This document shows, one piece after another, positions 24,937 to 35,289 of a stretch of 64,000 nt of DNA. How positions within the stretch are numbered: the first letter of the stretch is position 1; the number at the start of each line of letters is the position of its first letter. The notes under the pieces are model-generated. The model worked only from the letters and a program-made list of their open reading frames with translations, was not told where the DNA came from and ran no database searches. Both the position numbers and the translations under genes were made by a program. The stretch is from Gnetum montanum. Its lineage: Eukaryota > Streptophyta > Gnetopsida > Gnetales > Gnetaceae. The DNA lies in assembly GCA_015680685.1 (NCBI GenBank), contig MNCI01033474.1, positions 1,050,009 through 1,114,008 of the forward strand, in the 5' to 3' direction.

Positions 24937-25750
24937 TGATGAGTGGTGAGATACCCCTACACTCAACCATACGAATATGAGCGTTACATGTGCGATCTAA
25001 TCGAACTCTATAGACGGACTAGTTGTGGCATCTAGATAGTTAGCCTTAGATCACAGTTCACTATCTTTCCACCTGGACTAGTATTAGTTTTGTCACATAT
25101 GATTTAGTCTAGAGTGAGGTGTATGATGGGTTTATAATCTAATGCTATTCCTAAAGGCAATGGAAAGTAATATTAACTAAGCTAGGAGAGAAGGGTAAGA
25201 GAATCTAAAATAGCATAAGTGTGATGAGCATCCATTCCTTGATTATCCGTACACATCTTGGACTTCGTGCACGAATACCACTGGGATTACCAAGCACAAA
25301 TCCTAGTTACACTACTGGGTTACCAAGTAGTCATACTTAAATGCTCGTAATCAAGTCATACTCATTTCACATTTTAACATGAGTTTAAGGGTGAGAGATA
25401 TTAACTAGGAAACCCCTAAATAAAAATTAATTAAATGATTAAACTAAGTGAATGTTGCAATAATGAAGTAATCTTGATCTTTATTTCTGGTCATGTGCAT
25501 GTCCAAGTACGTCACACTCGAATAAAGGATGTTGTACAATTACATTCACCACACTACAGGCATACATGGAGAGGAAAAGGGTTGAGAGAGAGAAATTAAA
25601 AATACTTAAACTAAAACTGACTTACTTCCCAATGATCCCTAACTCTACTTTCTACCTCTTATTTATAGATGAGGAGATAGGCCACGATATCGCGTATGCA
25701 ATATCGTGGGTGGGCTGCGATATCGCGGTCGCCCAAATGATGACTCATCA
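24937..25750 (-). repeat. 5' LTR of element A (814 bp)
   Basis: In element orientation starts TGATGAGT at 25,750 and ends CCACTCATCA at 24,937. GATATC palindromes lie at 25,683-25,730 and the TATA box (plus-strand ttatttatag) at 25,661-25,670. Pairs with 17,108-17,943. The ORF at 25,566-25,805 is incidental. Confidence 0.9.
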
Positions 25751-25755
25751 TGTTC
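25751..25755. repeat. target site duplication of element A, right copy (TGTTC)
   Basis: Identical to 17,103-17,107; adjoins the outer end of the 5' LTR. Confidence 0.9.
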
Positions 25756-27250
25756 TAATGCTTGCTAAAATTAGAATCTTAGATGAAGAATTCATTTATA
25801 AATAATTTCACACCACTATCAATTTTCTATTGAAAGATGCTAAGAACACGACATTGAAGAGTTGCTGGATCATTACATAGGCCAAAGGACATCTTTCTAT
25901 ATATGAAAGTCCCTCCATAACTTATGAATGCTCTTTTAGCCTAGTCCTCTAAAGTGATTTGGATTTGATTATAATCACTATATTCATCTAGAAAAATATA
26001 GTATATATGCCCTATAATAGTTTTGGATCCTTGATCCACAAATGAAAAAAGAAAAATAATCTTTAAAAGTAGCAATTTTTAATAGCCTAAGATCTACATA
26101 GACTCTCCATTCCTCTCATTTCTTTGGTACAATGACAAGTGAGCTAACCTACTCACTATCTACCATAGGATAGATGAATCCAACCTTAAGAAGTTTTCCA
26201 ATTTTTTGAGAACCTATTTTAACTTAGATTTAGCCTCCTTTGTGGTTGTCTCTTTTGATTTATAAAGGAGTCTATATAGATTTGATGCTTTCATATGTAT
26301 GGATCTATCCCTGTTATTTCATCATATGACAAAGTAAAGGTTATTGGTCATTGGTTAACTACCTTTATTAGCTTCTCTTTCTACTCTTTAGTGACATGGA
26401 CATTTATAATTACCAATTTCTCATTATTTAAGAACAATATTCCAAAGATTCTGGTAATATTTTTAGTTTTAAGGATTTTGGTTCAAAGGTTTCTACAACA
26501 TCCAACTCTCCCTACTTTTTATTTGATTTAATACTATTTTCTAAAACAAAGAGTTGGTTTCTAATTTATTCCATTTCATCCATCTTATCTATGTACACAT
26601 TTGTAAGGATCTCTATTGGTTCCATGCATATTATAGAACTAGAACTGTAATCTATAGACAATCTTTAGGTACCTTATTATTTTGTGGTTACTACATCTAG
26701 GAACCTTTTGAAACTTATGATTTTAACTCATCTCTTGCATGTGATGACTTTTATGCTTTTGATTGTTCATATCTTTTGTATGCAGTTACACCCTATGTTA
26801 CTACACATGATGCATGAAATCCTCTTCTTCTCTACCTTGTTAAATTCATTTTTCTTGGATATTTTCAAGGAGACTCTAATTCCTAAATTGACATCAATTG
26901 TACTTAGTGAAGCCCTCCTAATAATGATAGAAAAATCACCCTTATAATTCTTCAAATGGAGCACTAGAAAATCTACCATATATGAACATTGATTGCTGGT
27001 AGTTATAATGTCCTCTACTAATTCTAATAGAATAGTATTGGACTAGTCTACAAGCTCTAACTTGATATTATATTTCTTAATTGAAGGCAAGTTTCATATT
27101 TTGTACATCTCTTGCAAAATTGAATTCACACAATAACCTAAGTCTAATAGAACTTTATATGGATCATTTTATGAAATTTATAAATAGATGATGGGACATC
27201 CAAAATTATTACTTATTCTAAAATGGTATCCCACCTTTATCTAATCTATC
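25756..27250 (-). pseudogene. element B pol, proximal part: protease and RT N-terminal half
   Basis: The protease C-terminal region is near 26,900 (GDFSIIIRRASLSTIDVNLGI), with the same order of residues as the PR of D and E (IIMGR.W.STI.A.LGI). RT begins near 26,200: KLLKVGFIYPMVDSE, VSSLVIVPKK, EEWRVYVDLR, the gypsy order. The active-site segment reads LFINEFFI near 25,800 where FxDD is expected, so both Asp are lost. A few codons later, element A interrupts. The segment 26,990-27,250 covers the protease N-terminal part, but the DSG motif could not be read. Many stops. Confidence 0.75.
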
Positions 27251-27259
27251 ATAGCATGC

Positions 27260-29650
27260 ATCCACATGACAATTTAAACATTTTGATGTCTCTGGTTTGA
27301 AGATGGCTCAATAGATATTCCTTGAGTAGTTTGAGAGAAGTTTGTAGCCATAAATGCTTCAATGATTTAGATGAACTATTAAGTTTAAAAAATATCCTTT
27401 TTTAATGTTTATGCTTAGAACCACTCAAATTATCATCCACTTACAAATTCATGACCCTTGTGGCATTTTGTTGCTAAGGCTATGAAGGGATTTTACTTTA
27501 CATAAGCTATGTACATAGAAAAGGAGTGGAGGCATGTGATATATAATGTTGTGAGTGGTGAGGAGTATATGTGAAGGGAGATTTAGCTCATGAAGTAGTA
27601 GGTCTTTGATATTTGGGAGGATAATAATGATGGGAAGACATTTAAATAGTAGAACCACTTGGTGATACTGACTTTTAAACATAATACTTGTAAGGATCTA
27701 GCTATTAGTAAGAATAATACTACCTTAGTGGTGGCACCTCCCATGCATGTAACTTAGGCCAATATTGATATGGCATTCCACTTGGATAGTACTATTGTTA
27801 GTGCAATTACTTTCTATTATTTTCTTGAGAATAAGGAAACCTCTTGGGTGCTTTCCTTTTGATGAATTTTGGATTTAAGGCATACATCCAAGACTCTTAT
27901 AACTATGATAATATTAGACAGTAACTCATTGGATGCTCATATTGGCATATGACATATCCTTCATCATTTAAATCAAAGTCTGCAACCTCTACCATTGTTG
28001 TAGCCTTACTTTTTTTATGATAGTATCCTTTTTCTGTGTCCTTTTTTCTTATATCTCTATCCTTGGATATTTCTTATTTTATTTCCTCCTCCATAATATT
28101 TCATATTTATTGGAACTTCTCATTAAGAGAGTCCCATATTTTATCTATCTTAGCCAAAATTTTAGTAACAAATTTTTGTATCAACAAGATTTTCCGTTGC
28201 ACGACCTCCTCTAATGATGCTTCCCTCTTAGGTTCATAAGGAGACCTCCTTTTTGTAGATATAGGTATCTCTATTATTCTTTTTACACTTTCTCTTTTAT
28301 TTAACTCTTCTTCTTCCTTTGTTAGCTATTCAAAGAACCTTTGGATTTGATGGACTCTCATTTCTAATAGTCTCCCTTGGGCATAGATTCCAAGACTCTC
28401 TCTAGTCTTGTTTCTAAGCCCATATATAATATGATGAAGCTTCTCCAACTAAGAAAAACCATGGTCTAGGCATTGATGTGACAAAGAATAATATCTTCCT
28501 AAGACTACATCAAGGAATTCATGGTTATCTTAGTTCTACCCTTGAATCTATTTCCTCAAGTTGAACGTCCTAGATTATGTATGATACTTAGCATTGAATA
28601 GCTCTAGCATTTTATTTTATCTACAAATAGAGTCTAGTTCCAAAGATCCATAACAATTTTTTGCTTTCTTTATGAGTGTTCTAGGGAACAATTTAAGCTT
28701 CTACTAGTCATTTTCAATGTTTTTAAACATATAGACATCATGGAAAACTTGCACATGATGTTGTGGATTAGCATTTTATCCTTCCTTAAACATATAAATG
28801 TTATTTATGTTAAGCCATTTGATCTAACTATTCCTTTAATGCCTAGTGGACATGTGAACTACCTCATAGATGTTGATCATGCTCCTTGAAATAAGAAATG
28901 GCTTATAATAGGCATCTTTTTTTTTACGACCCCTATCATGGTCATGTCTTCTATGGTGTGGCCTACTATGCCTTCGTACTTAGTGGTGTTTCTTTTCTTC
29001 TTACCTTGTATATTTTTCCTTATTCCATCCCTAGGATGGGATCTTCTATCATCTTCATCTTGCTTTTGATTATTTTTCCTTTGATCCCAATCATGTTCTC
29101 CCTCATCAAAGCTAGACAATAAGGAAGATGATGAGGACGGTGAGCTAGAAGAGTTGTGTTAGCTTGCTTCATTCTCTAACTACAATGTTAGTATGATCAG
29201 GACTCTTTTACCCTTGAAGGCTTCATGGTAAGTCGTCATAATTTTTCTTTCTAAATTTGGATCTTCATTCGTTGATAATCTCTAGAGAGGTGATCTCCCA
29301 TTTTTTAATCTAAGGCTACTACTTCTAACCCCAACTTTGTCAATGCTACCATGAACATTGATGGAATAGCACAATCAAATGGTAACATTACGTTGCCTTC
29401 TAAGTCTCTTCATTGTATCTATTCACCCTAGTGAAGGATGGAGGTAAAGCCCAAATAGTGTAGATCTGGATGGGTGTAGACCATTTTGAATTTTTAGGGT
29501 ACTTTATCTATGTTCTTCTTTCATCTATCATGAGGTCTTGTAATATCATCCATAGGTGGAATATTAGCTTTATGAGAATAATATACCTTTCAATTTATTC
29601 TTAAGTGTGCCTTGAATAAAATATTATTATTTCATTTATAGTGATTCATT
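27260..29650 (-). pseudogene. element B gag remnant
   Basis: The N-terminal part contains a Ser-rich and acidic segment (SSSSPSSSSSLLSSFDEGE, about 29,100), matching the Ser/Pro-rich segment of D and E gag. The core at 28,800-28,300 reads HHVQVFHDVYMFKNIE, KLKLFPRTLIKKAKNCYGSL, MLELFNAKYHT, then ETREN-like KTRESLGIYAQGRLLEMRVHQ. It continues with a Lys/Glu-rich region. A degenerate zinc knuckle, ICQYEHPMSYC at about 27,918-27,956, has the first Cys changed to Tyr but keeps the CX3HX4C spacing. Multiple stops and shifts. Confidence 0.8.
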
Positions 29651-29708
29651 ATGTTCCTACAATGTTGTTTGTATGATTTAATGATATAGTACACATAGAG
29701 CATAGTTC

Positions 29709-29728
29709 ATCAAAGGCAACCACACTAA
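29709..29728 (-). promoter_or_regulatory. degenerate primer binding site of element B
   Basis: Minus strand TTAGTGTGGTTGCCTTTGATG right after the LTR aligns with the TTGGTGTCGTTGC type site of A with several substitutions. Confidence 0.55.
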
Positions 29729-30580
29729 TGATGAGTAATGACTATTCGCTACACTCAACCATATGAATCACAATCGTGTATGTGCAATTCAGTCAAATTC
29801 CACATAATGTTAGGTTAAAATTATCTAAGATAATTAAGCATGATGTTGTTGGTTATTATCTTCCCAATCACCACTTATGTAGCCTAATGTGTATGGTTAA
29901 TTCTAATCAAGGCATAAGATATTCTTATTTTTTATTATTTACATGCTTAAAACATTTAAGATAATGCAATTATTAAATACTAATTTCTAATTAACCTATA
30001 AAACTATGAGTGATCTAAACTAGCCTAAGCATAAAGCATTTATTCCCACTCTTTGTTTGCACCCTGAACATATACTAACATTGTTGGGTTACCAAATTGC
30101 TATTATTGGGTATGTCAAGTATCCATTACTAGGATTACAAAATACTAATACTTATGTTCAAAGTGGTTGTACTTACATAATTACAGAATAAAATACTATT
30201 TATCTAAGTATTTAAAAGTAAGATGTATCATAAGGTAAATTGCTAAAAATAAAGTAAACTATTCCAAGTACTACAATGGAAAGAATTAATCTTGATTTTA
30301 TTGCCAAAATGTTGAAGTGTCTAGGTACATCATCCACTCAATAGAAACTCTATTGGATCAATTCCATCCATACTAGGAGCACTCAAAAGAAATTTTGACT
30401 AAGTCCTATGGAAGAAAACTATAACAACCTCACTATAAGAATGACCAAAGGTGCCATAAAACAAAATGGTGTTCACATTTATATAGGCAAAAGAAAAAAT
30501 TGTGTCTAAGCATATGCATTGTCAATGGAGTCGCATTGATGCATGCTTGTTTATGTAGAGGACTTAAAGACTCTTCATCA
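29729..30580 (-). repeat. 5' LTR of element B (852 bp)
   Basis: Element orientation: starts TGATGAAGAG (30,580) and ends with the complement of TGATGAGTAATG (29,729). U3 has ccattgacaatgcatatgc-type motifs and a TATA box cctatataaatg near 30,470. The expected outer TSD copy is ttcat at 30,581-30,585; its partner is outside the window. Confidence 0.8.
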
Positions 30581-31344
30581 TTCATGATACTAAAATATAA
30601 ATTTGAAATGAAAGTATTGCTTTAATATAATAAGTTTAGTTTGTATTATTCTAAAAACACAAGATTATTTAGCTTGTATATTTAAATTATTAATTATTTA
30701 ATATTGATAATCAAAATAATGCTTTTTAGAAAAGCATTGTAGTTATCTCATTGCATTGGCAATTATCATTTTTTTTCTAATTTGATACTATGATTGTTTA
30801 TAAATGTGAAAATTCTAAGAAATGATATATTTTGTGATAAAAATAATGTATTATTTATTCATATAAGGTTGTATATTATTTTAAATTTATGAAAAGATAT
30901 ATTTTATTATTGGTTATATATATATCACTTCACATGTGCAAGGTGGTTGAAGTGATTAACTCATTATCTTACAAGAGATTCCAAGAAAGAGGTTGCTAGT
31001 GCCTATAATCAAATTGTTTTAGCTTTGACATCTTTCCCAGTCACTTTATTTATGTTAGTAAGGAATTACTTAGTTGGTCAAAGCATAGGGCTACAAAAGT
31101 ACAGTGTTAGTTATATGCTCTATGGATACATATAGTTAATTAGCTTTAGATAATAATCTTACTTGAATAAGATCTATTCTATAGATTGTACTTTTCATCT
31201 TTGTTGTTGAATGAAGACATGCACACTAATTTGTATGATAAAATGAGACCATGCAACCAAAGTGAGGGATCTACTTTTTTACTCTTCAGTATTTTTCTAG
31301 CATATTTAATCTCTCTAGAATTCCCCTCAGGGAAATTTTAAATT
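30581..31344. other. AT-rich flank of element B; no gene seen
   Basis: Very AT-rich DNA into which element B inserted. The only structured part is a short segment at about 30,940-31,030 (ggtggttgaagtgattaactc ... gaggttgctagtgcc) that faintly recalls the pol III A and B boxes of a tRNA-derived SINE. No coding frame is supported. Confidence 0.4.
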
Positions 31345-31990
31345 ACCTCCAATTTCTTCAATTAATGCTAAAAATTTTGTTTCTTTCATTGATATAAAAA
31401 TTTCTATTAATTATAAGAATATATATTTACAACCTAGTGAGAAAAAATTTGAGATGCCATCTTCTGCTAAAATTGATGAAACTATGATACTTAATTTGGT
31501 TCTTCCTGTTAATGTATATAAAGTGACTAGTAGTTGATCTTACATAACAATATGTGTTCATTCAAATTTTGGATTACCTTCCTCATAATTGAATTTTGTT
31601 CATGGTTAAATGATGTAATGCAATAATATGACATTTAGATCATTCGATCCAAGTATTATACTCATTTCTTTCTACTGGTTGACCTAGATAATGCTTCAAC
31701 AATGTAGCATGTCCTAGATATAAGATGATTTATACATAAACATGTAGTATTGAATATTTGTAGGTGGACTCAAGATTTTAAAGTTGAGTTTGAAAAACAT
31801 TTTAAAGTTCCACATTTTGTTATATTACTTAATCATCTATTATGTACTCAAAAATTTGAGAAAGAAATTATTAGTCTTCTTAGTTCCATTAAGAATATAA
31901 AATCTATTTCCATATCATTTGATTTTCATAGATATTTTTTTTGTTAAAATAAATCTTGTTAATCATAAAAAAGAATTCATATCACAAGTA
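31345..31990 (+). pseudogene. unidentified ORF fragments, second copy at 54,830-55,560
   Basis: The frame at 31,750-31,947 (TQDFKVEFEKHFKVPHF, then SLLSSIKNIKSISISFDF) is clearly repeated at 54,830-55,060 (NQDFKVEFEIYFKVPHF, SLLSSIKNIKPISTSFDF). Upstream, 31,345-31,540 reads MPSSAKIDETMILNLVLPV, faintly similar to the end of the 55,020-55,546 frame. The family was not recognised. The position at both edges of the pararetrovirus cluster suggests either a viral ORF or the sequence the virus integrated into. Similarity stops near 31,990-32,000. Confidence 0.5.
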
Positions 31991-31999
31991 GGCAGGAAA

Positions 32000-32594
32000 T
32001 ATTCAAGCATTATTGCTGGCATCATGGCAACATCTTGAGAGTCTTGAGTATCTTCTATACCTAGCAATCACTCTGCTTTTTGCTCATTTGGATAGAATGT
32101 TACTTCATGGAATAAATTTGTGCATTGAAAAGATTGGTAGAGTGCCACCTTCCATCCATTTCATTTAAGCAAGGTGGTAAAGTAGTTGTGTGCCATCTGT
32201 TTTGCAAAAGCCATCGACATGTTAGTAATATGTTGTCTAGTACATTTTCTCTTTGCAAATGTAGCAACAAATTTACTTCAAGTTGAGTCCACTTAAATTA
32301 TTCACTAGATCATTGATGCAACCCACCATATTGACAAAGAAATCAATGTTGGAACAAAACTAAGACACAGTGCTTGATGAATCTTAGAAAAAGTAGGAGA
32401 CAATTCTTCTACACCACGAAACCTATCCTTCTAAGGTATCCAAAGGTCATCTTATCCATTGATCTGACACTTTAGATGAGGCCTCTTATGATGAAGCAAG
32501 TGATAATGGAGAAACTTAAAACATGTATCTTTTTATCTCCCTAGTAAGTCCATCAGGTAAAGAATTTACTTCTCTTGGGATCCTTTTAATGGTA
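32000..32594 (-). pseudogene. endogenous caulimovirid fragment: region downstream of RNase H
   Basis: This minus-strand segment matches the plus-strand segment 51,790-52,400, which follows RNase H in the other viral fragment. Matching landmarks include a run of Ser codons near 32,490 (cf. 51,930) and the segment near 32,190 (cf. 52,190). Decayed; no gene could be read through. Its role in the virus is not known to me. Confidence 0.65.
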
Positions 32595-33470
32595 AATTCA
32601 TACTAAGTAGAAACTACCACCAAGCAAATCTCTACAATTTTGAAAAAGCAATTATTCTTCACTTCATAAGAGTGGCTAGATTTGATGAATCTATTTTGAG
32701 GATAAATGGTTCTTCTATCAAATATGTAAGGAACTTTTCAACTCCTTTGATTGTTGCTAAACTTTCCTTTTGACTAGCCAATAATTTAAGTCATTCTTAG
32801 CAAAACAACCTAAAATTCATACTAAGTAGAAACTACCACCAAGCAAATCTCTACAATTTTGAAAAAGAAATTATTCTTCACTTCATAAGAGTGGCTAGAT
32901 TTGATGAATCTATTTTGAGGATAAATGGTTCTTCTATCAAATATGTAAGGAACTTTTCAACTCCTTTGATTGTTGCTAAACTTTCCTTTTGACTAGCCAA
33001 TAATTTAAGTCATTCTTAGCAAAACAACCTAAAATTCATACTAAGTAGAAACTACCACCAAGCAAATCTCTACAATTTTGAAAAAGAAATTATTCTTCAC
33101 TTCATAAGAGTGGCTAGATTTGATGAATCTATTTTGAGGATAAATGGTTCTTCTATCAAATATGTAAGGAACTTTTCAACTCCTTTGATTGTTGCTAAAC
33201 TTTCCTTTTGACTAGCCAATAATTTAAGTCATTCTTAGCAAAACAACCTAAAATTCATACTAAGTAGAAACTACCACCAAGCAAATCTCTACAATTTTGA
33301 AAAAGAAATTATTCTTCACTTCATAAGAGTGGCTAGATTTGATGAATCTATTTTGAGGATAAATGGTTCTTCTATCAAATATGTAAGGAACTTTTCAACT
33401 CCTTTGATTGTTGCTAAACTTTCCTTTTGACTAGCCAATAATTTAAGTCATTCTTAGCAAAACAACCTAA
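32595..33470 (-). repeat. four tandem 219-bp copies of a viral RNase H segment
   Basis: The unit starts at 32,595, 32,814, 33,033 and 33,252, a period of exactly 219 bp. Copies 2, 3 and 4 look identical by eye; copy 1 differs near its start (gaaaaagcaatt against gaaaaagaaatt). The minus strand of the unit corresponds to the RNase H end at 43,600-43,763, for example the segment encoding EEPFIL and SNLATLM. 219 is 73 codons, so the frame is kept between copies, but each copy has stops. Confidence 0.95.
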
Positions 33471-34034
33471 GGCATATGCACATGCCTTTTTATCTTCTCT
33501 AGAAACTTCCATTTTTAACATAGCTCCCCATGCATCATCTAGGATCAACATTTAGCACAAACAAACCTTTGAATATTTGCTCTAATGGTGGAAAATGCTA
33601 GAATTCTTGTTTTAACCTCTTGATTTTTTTAGTAGCTTCTTTTGCCCATCTAAATGGGCTAGAATTCGTGCATTTTCTAATTTGAGTGCTTTTGTTAGAT
33701 AGATGAGCAATATCCAAATAAAACTTATTTTCAGCTGAATTTTGACTTCCTTTCTCATCTTCATCATTCATAAAGGCTTCTAGCTTGACTAATTCTTCAA
33801 AATTCCATTCTTCACTTTGATCATCACTTTCTGATTCTAAAATCCAACCTCATTTTGCCATTTTAAATGGAATGAAATCATCCTCTTCTTCCTTTTTTGA
33901 GTTTATTAATTTTGAGTTAGTGTCATTTACGAATTGAAGCCGATATATCTTTTCTTCATTTTGAAAACATTCTTTGAGTTTTTTAGTACTTTCAATAGGT
34001 TCCAACTCATTTTCCATTTCTTAGAAACATGATT
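33471..34034 (-). pseudogene. endogenous caulimovirid fragment: coat-protein tail joined to RNase H
   Basis: Minus-strand reading continues from the zinc-knuckle region through an acidic stretch (KKEEEDDFIPFKMAK, then SESDDQSEEW) and then jumps to sequence equivalent to 43,400-43,560 (RLKQEFQHFPPLEQIFKG). Protease and RT are absent between them, so an internal deletion joined coat-protein-distal sequence to RNase H. Stops present. Confidence 0.65.
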
Positions 34035-34363
34035 TTACCTTTGGTGATGTTTTATTATTCTTCTTTGGACATTCATAAGCATAATGTCCTTGCTCCCTAA
34101 AATTGTAATAGCAAATAGTTTTGGACTTTTGAGCATTGGGTTTCTCCTTCTCATGTATCTATTTGGTCTAAACTTTCTTAGCCTTACTCGATAACTTTGC
34201 ATATACCTTCTTTTATTATTTAGTTTTCTATTAGCCATATTTCCTTTGGATGTTAACTTTGAAGGAGCTTGAGGTCTCTTTCCAAAATTATCTACCATTT
34301 CATCTAAATTAGCACAAGCTTCTAGTGATGGCAATAGCTTTATTACAGCAATTTGTAGGCAAG
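34035..34363 (-). pseudogene. endogenous caulimovirid coat-protein C-terminus with zinc-knuckle remnant
   Basis: Minus strand: a basic region (KLNNKRRYMQSYRVRLRKF) is followed by a retroviral-type zinc-knuckle remnant, REQGHYAYECPKKN, in which the GH and last Cys are kept while the first two Cys positions are lost. That order, basic region then CCHC knuckle, is typical of caulimovirid coat proteins. Element D interrupts the gene at 34,363; the upstream part is at 41,332-41,640 on the same strand and the frame is continuous across the insertion. Confidence 0.7.
34359..34363. repeat. target site duplication of element D, left copy (GCAAG)
   Basis: GCAAG here and ACAAG at 41,332-41,336 differ by one G/A transition. 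Confidence 0.75.
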
Positions 34364-35141
34364 TGATGAGACGTGATATTGCATATGCGATATCACAGCT
34401 TGCCGAAACATCTATAAATAAGAGGTAGCTTTCCCTTGTTCACTCATCTAGAGTTAGTCCCTTGGCCAAACTATACCAGTTTTACCATCCCAAAGTTAGA
34501 ATAATTTCCATGTGCCCACAGTAGGAGTCTCAAAGTGAACAGATCTTTATTCGAGCAAATTGTACCTGAGCACACATTTGTGTACTGCAATAAAGACGAA
34601 TTTTCTGATAAACCTTGTAGCATGTGGACTAAGCTAAATAGGATTTAATTATTATTAAATGTTTAATTTCTTTCCTAGATAATTAATCTCTCTCAACCCT
34701 TGACTCTCCTAGTTAAGTGCATTCAGTAGGACCGCTTTGAGCACGTGTGTAACGCTTAGTAACCTAGTAACGAGTAGCGTTTGGTAATCCCAATAGTGTT
34801 GCACTAGTTTAGGGTGTGTGTGACAAGTGGGAATGGATACTAATGCTAGGATAATTAAAACTTAGATAGTGAATAGTTAATGAAATTTAGTTATTTAGTT
34901 CTTTTCAACTTTCCCTACTAGCATAGCCATTAAAAAGATAAAAGCTATAAAAATCACATACCTCAAACTTACTTAAAACCATACAACCGTGACAATACAA
35001 GTAATTTTGAGAGGACAATGATTGATTAACCTTAAGTGTTCCATTAAGGCACATAAGCACTTAGTCCTTGGAGTTTGACTAGATCATGCGTGAGACGCTT
35101 GTATTCATATGGTTGAGTGTAAGGTACCTTGCCACTCATCA
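34364..35141 (+). repeat. 5' LTR of element D (778 bp)
   Basis: Starts TGATGAGACG, ends CCACTCATCA. A GATATC palindrome block is at 34,375-34,395, the TATA box tctataaata at 34,411-34,420, and the polyadenylation signal aataaa at 34,589-34,594. It contains near-direct repeats of ttggtaa.cccagtag type near 34,755-34,800, as do the other LTRs. Confidence 0.9.
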
Positions 35142-35160
35142 TTGGCGTCATTGCTAGGGA
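35142..35160 (+). promoter_or_regulatory. primer binding site of element D, tRNA-Asp type
   Basis: TTGGCGTCATTGCTAGGGA begins at the first base after the LTR and matches the tRNA-Asp complement except for transitions. Confidence 0.85.
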
Positions 35161-35289
35161 CTTAGTTGTTTGTGTGCTACGTAGAACATGGGATATCATT
35201 CATATCATTGGGATGCTTAAATGAACCCTTAGGATTGATCAAAAGAAAAAAATAATATAATGATAAATAGCACACCGAACAAGACAAAA

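Larger units (their letters stand above)
17108..25750 (-). mobile_element. gypsy element A: complete, non-autonomous (gag + aORF, no pol)
   Basis: 8,643 bp with two LTRs (836 and 814 bp), a tRNA-Asp type primer site, gag, a spacer, an internal promoter-like block, the aORF, and a polypurine tract. The TSD is perfect. No protease, RT, RNase H or integrase was found between gag (ends about 22,843) and the aORF (starts 20,893). It sits in the RT of element B, shortly after the active-site position. Hand comparison of the first 240 LTR bases shows roughly one difference in nine, mostly C/T and G/A transitions, so the insertion is old. Mobilisation would need enzymes from an element such as B. Confidence 0.9.
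9497..30580 (-). mobile_element. gypsy element B (Athila-like, gag-pol plus aORF), interrupted
   Basis: Reading the minus strand from the right: 5' LTR 29,729-30,580, degenerate primer site, gag, PR and the N-terminal half of RT down to 25,756, then (after insertion A) the rest of RT, RNase H and integrase down to about 14,900, spacer, and the aORF to 9,497, where element C interrupts. The 3' LTR lies left of the window. It is the only element here with a full set of domains, so it may represent the autonomous form of the family. All frames are heavily decayed and it is the oldest layer of the left half. Confidence 0.85.

Noticed and set aside
28017-28239. Two overlapping hydrophobic plus ORFs that look like membrane proteins
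   Set aside because: Antisense of A/G-rich gag sequence of element B; hydrophobicity comes from T-rich codons.
32595-33470. Possible CRISPR-like array from regularly spaced repeats
   Set aside because: The copies are contiguous 219-bp units without spacers, derived from a viral RNase H segment, and the DNA is eukaryotic.
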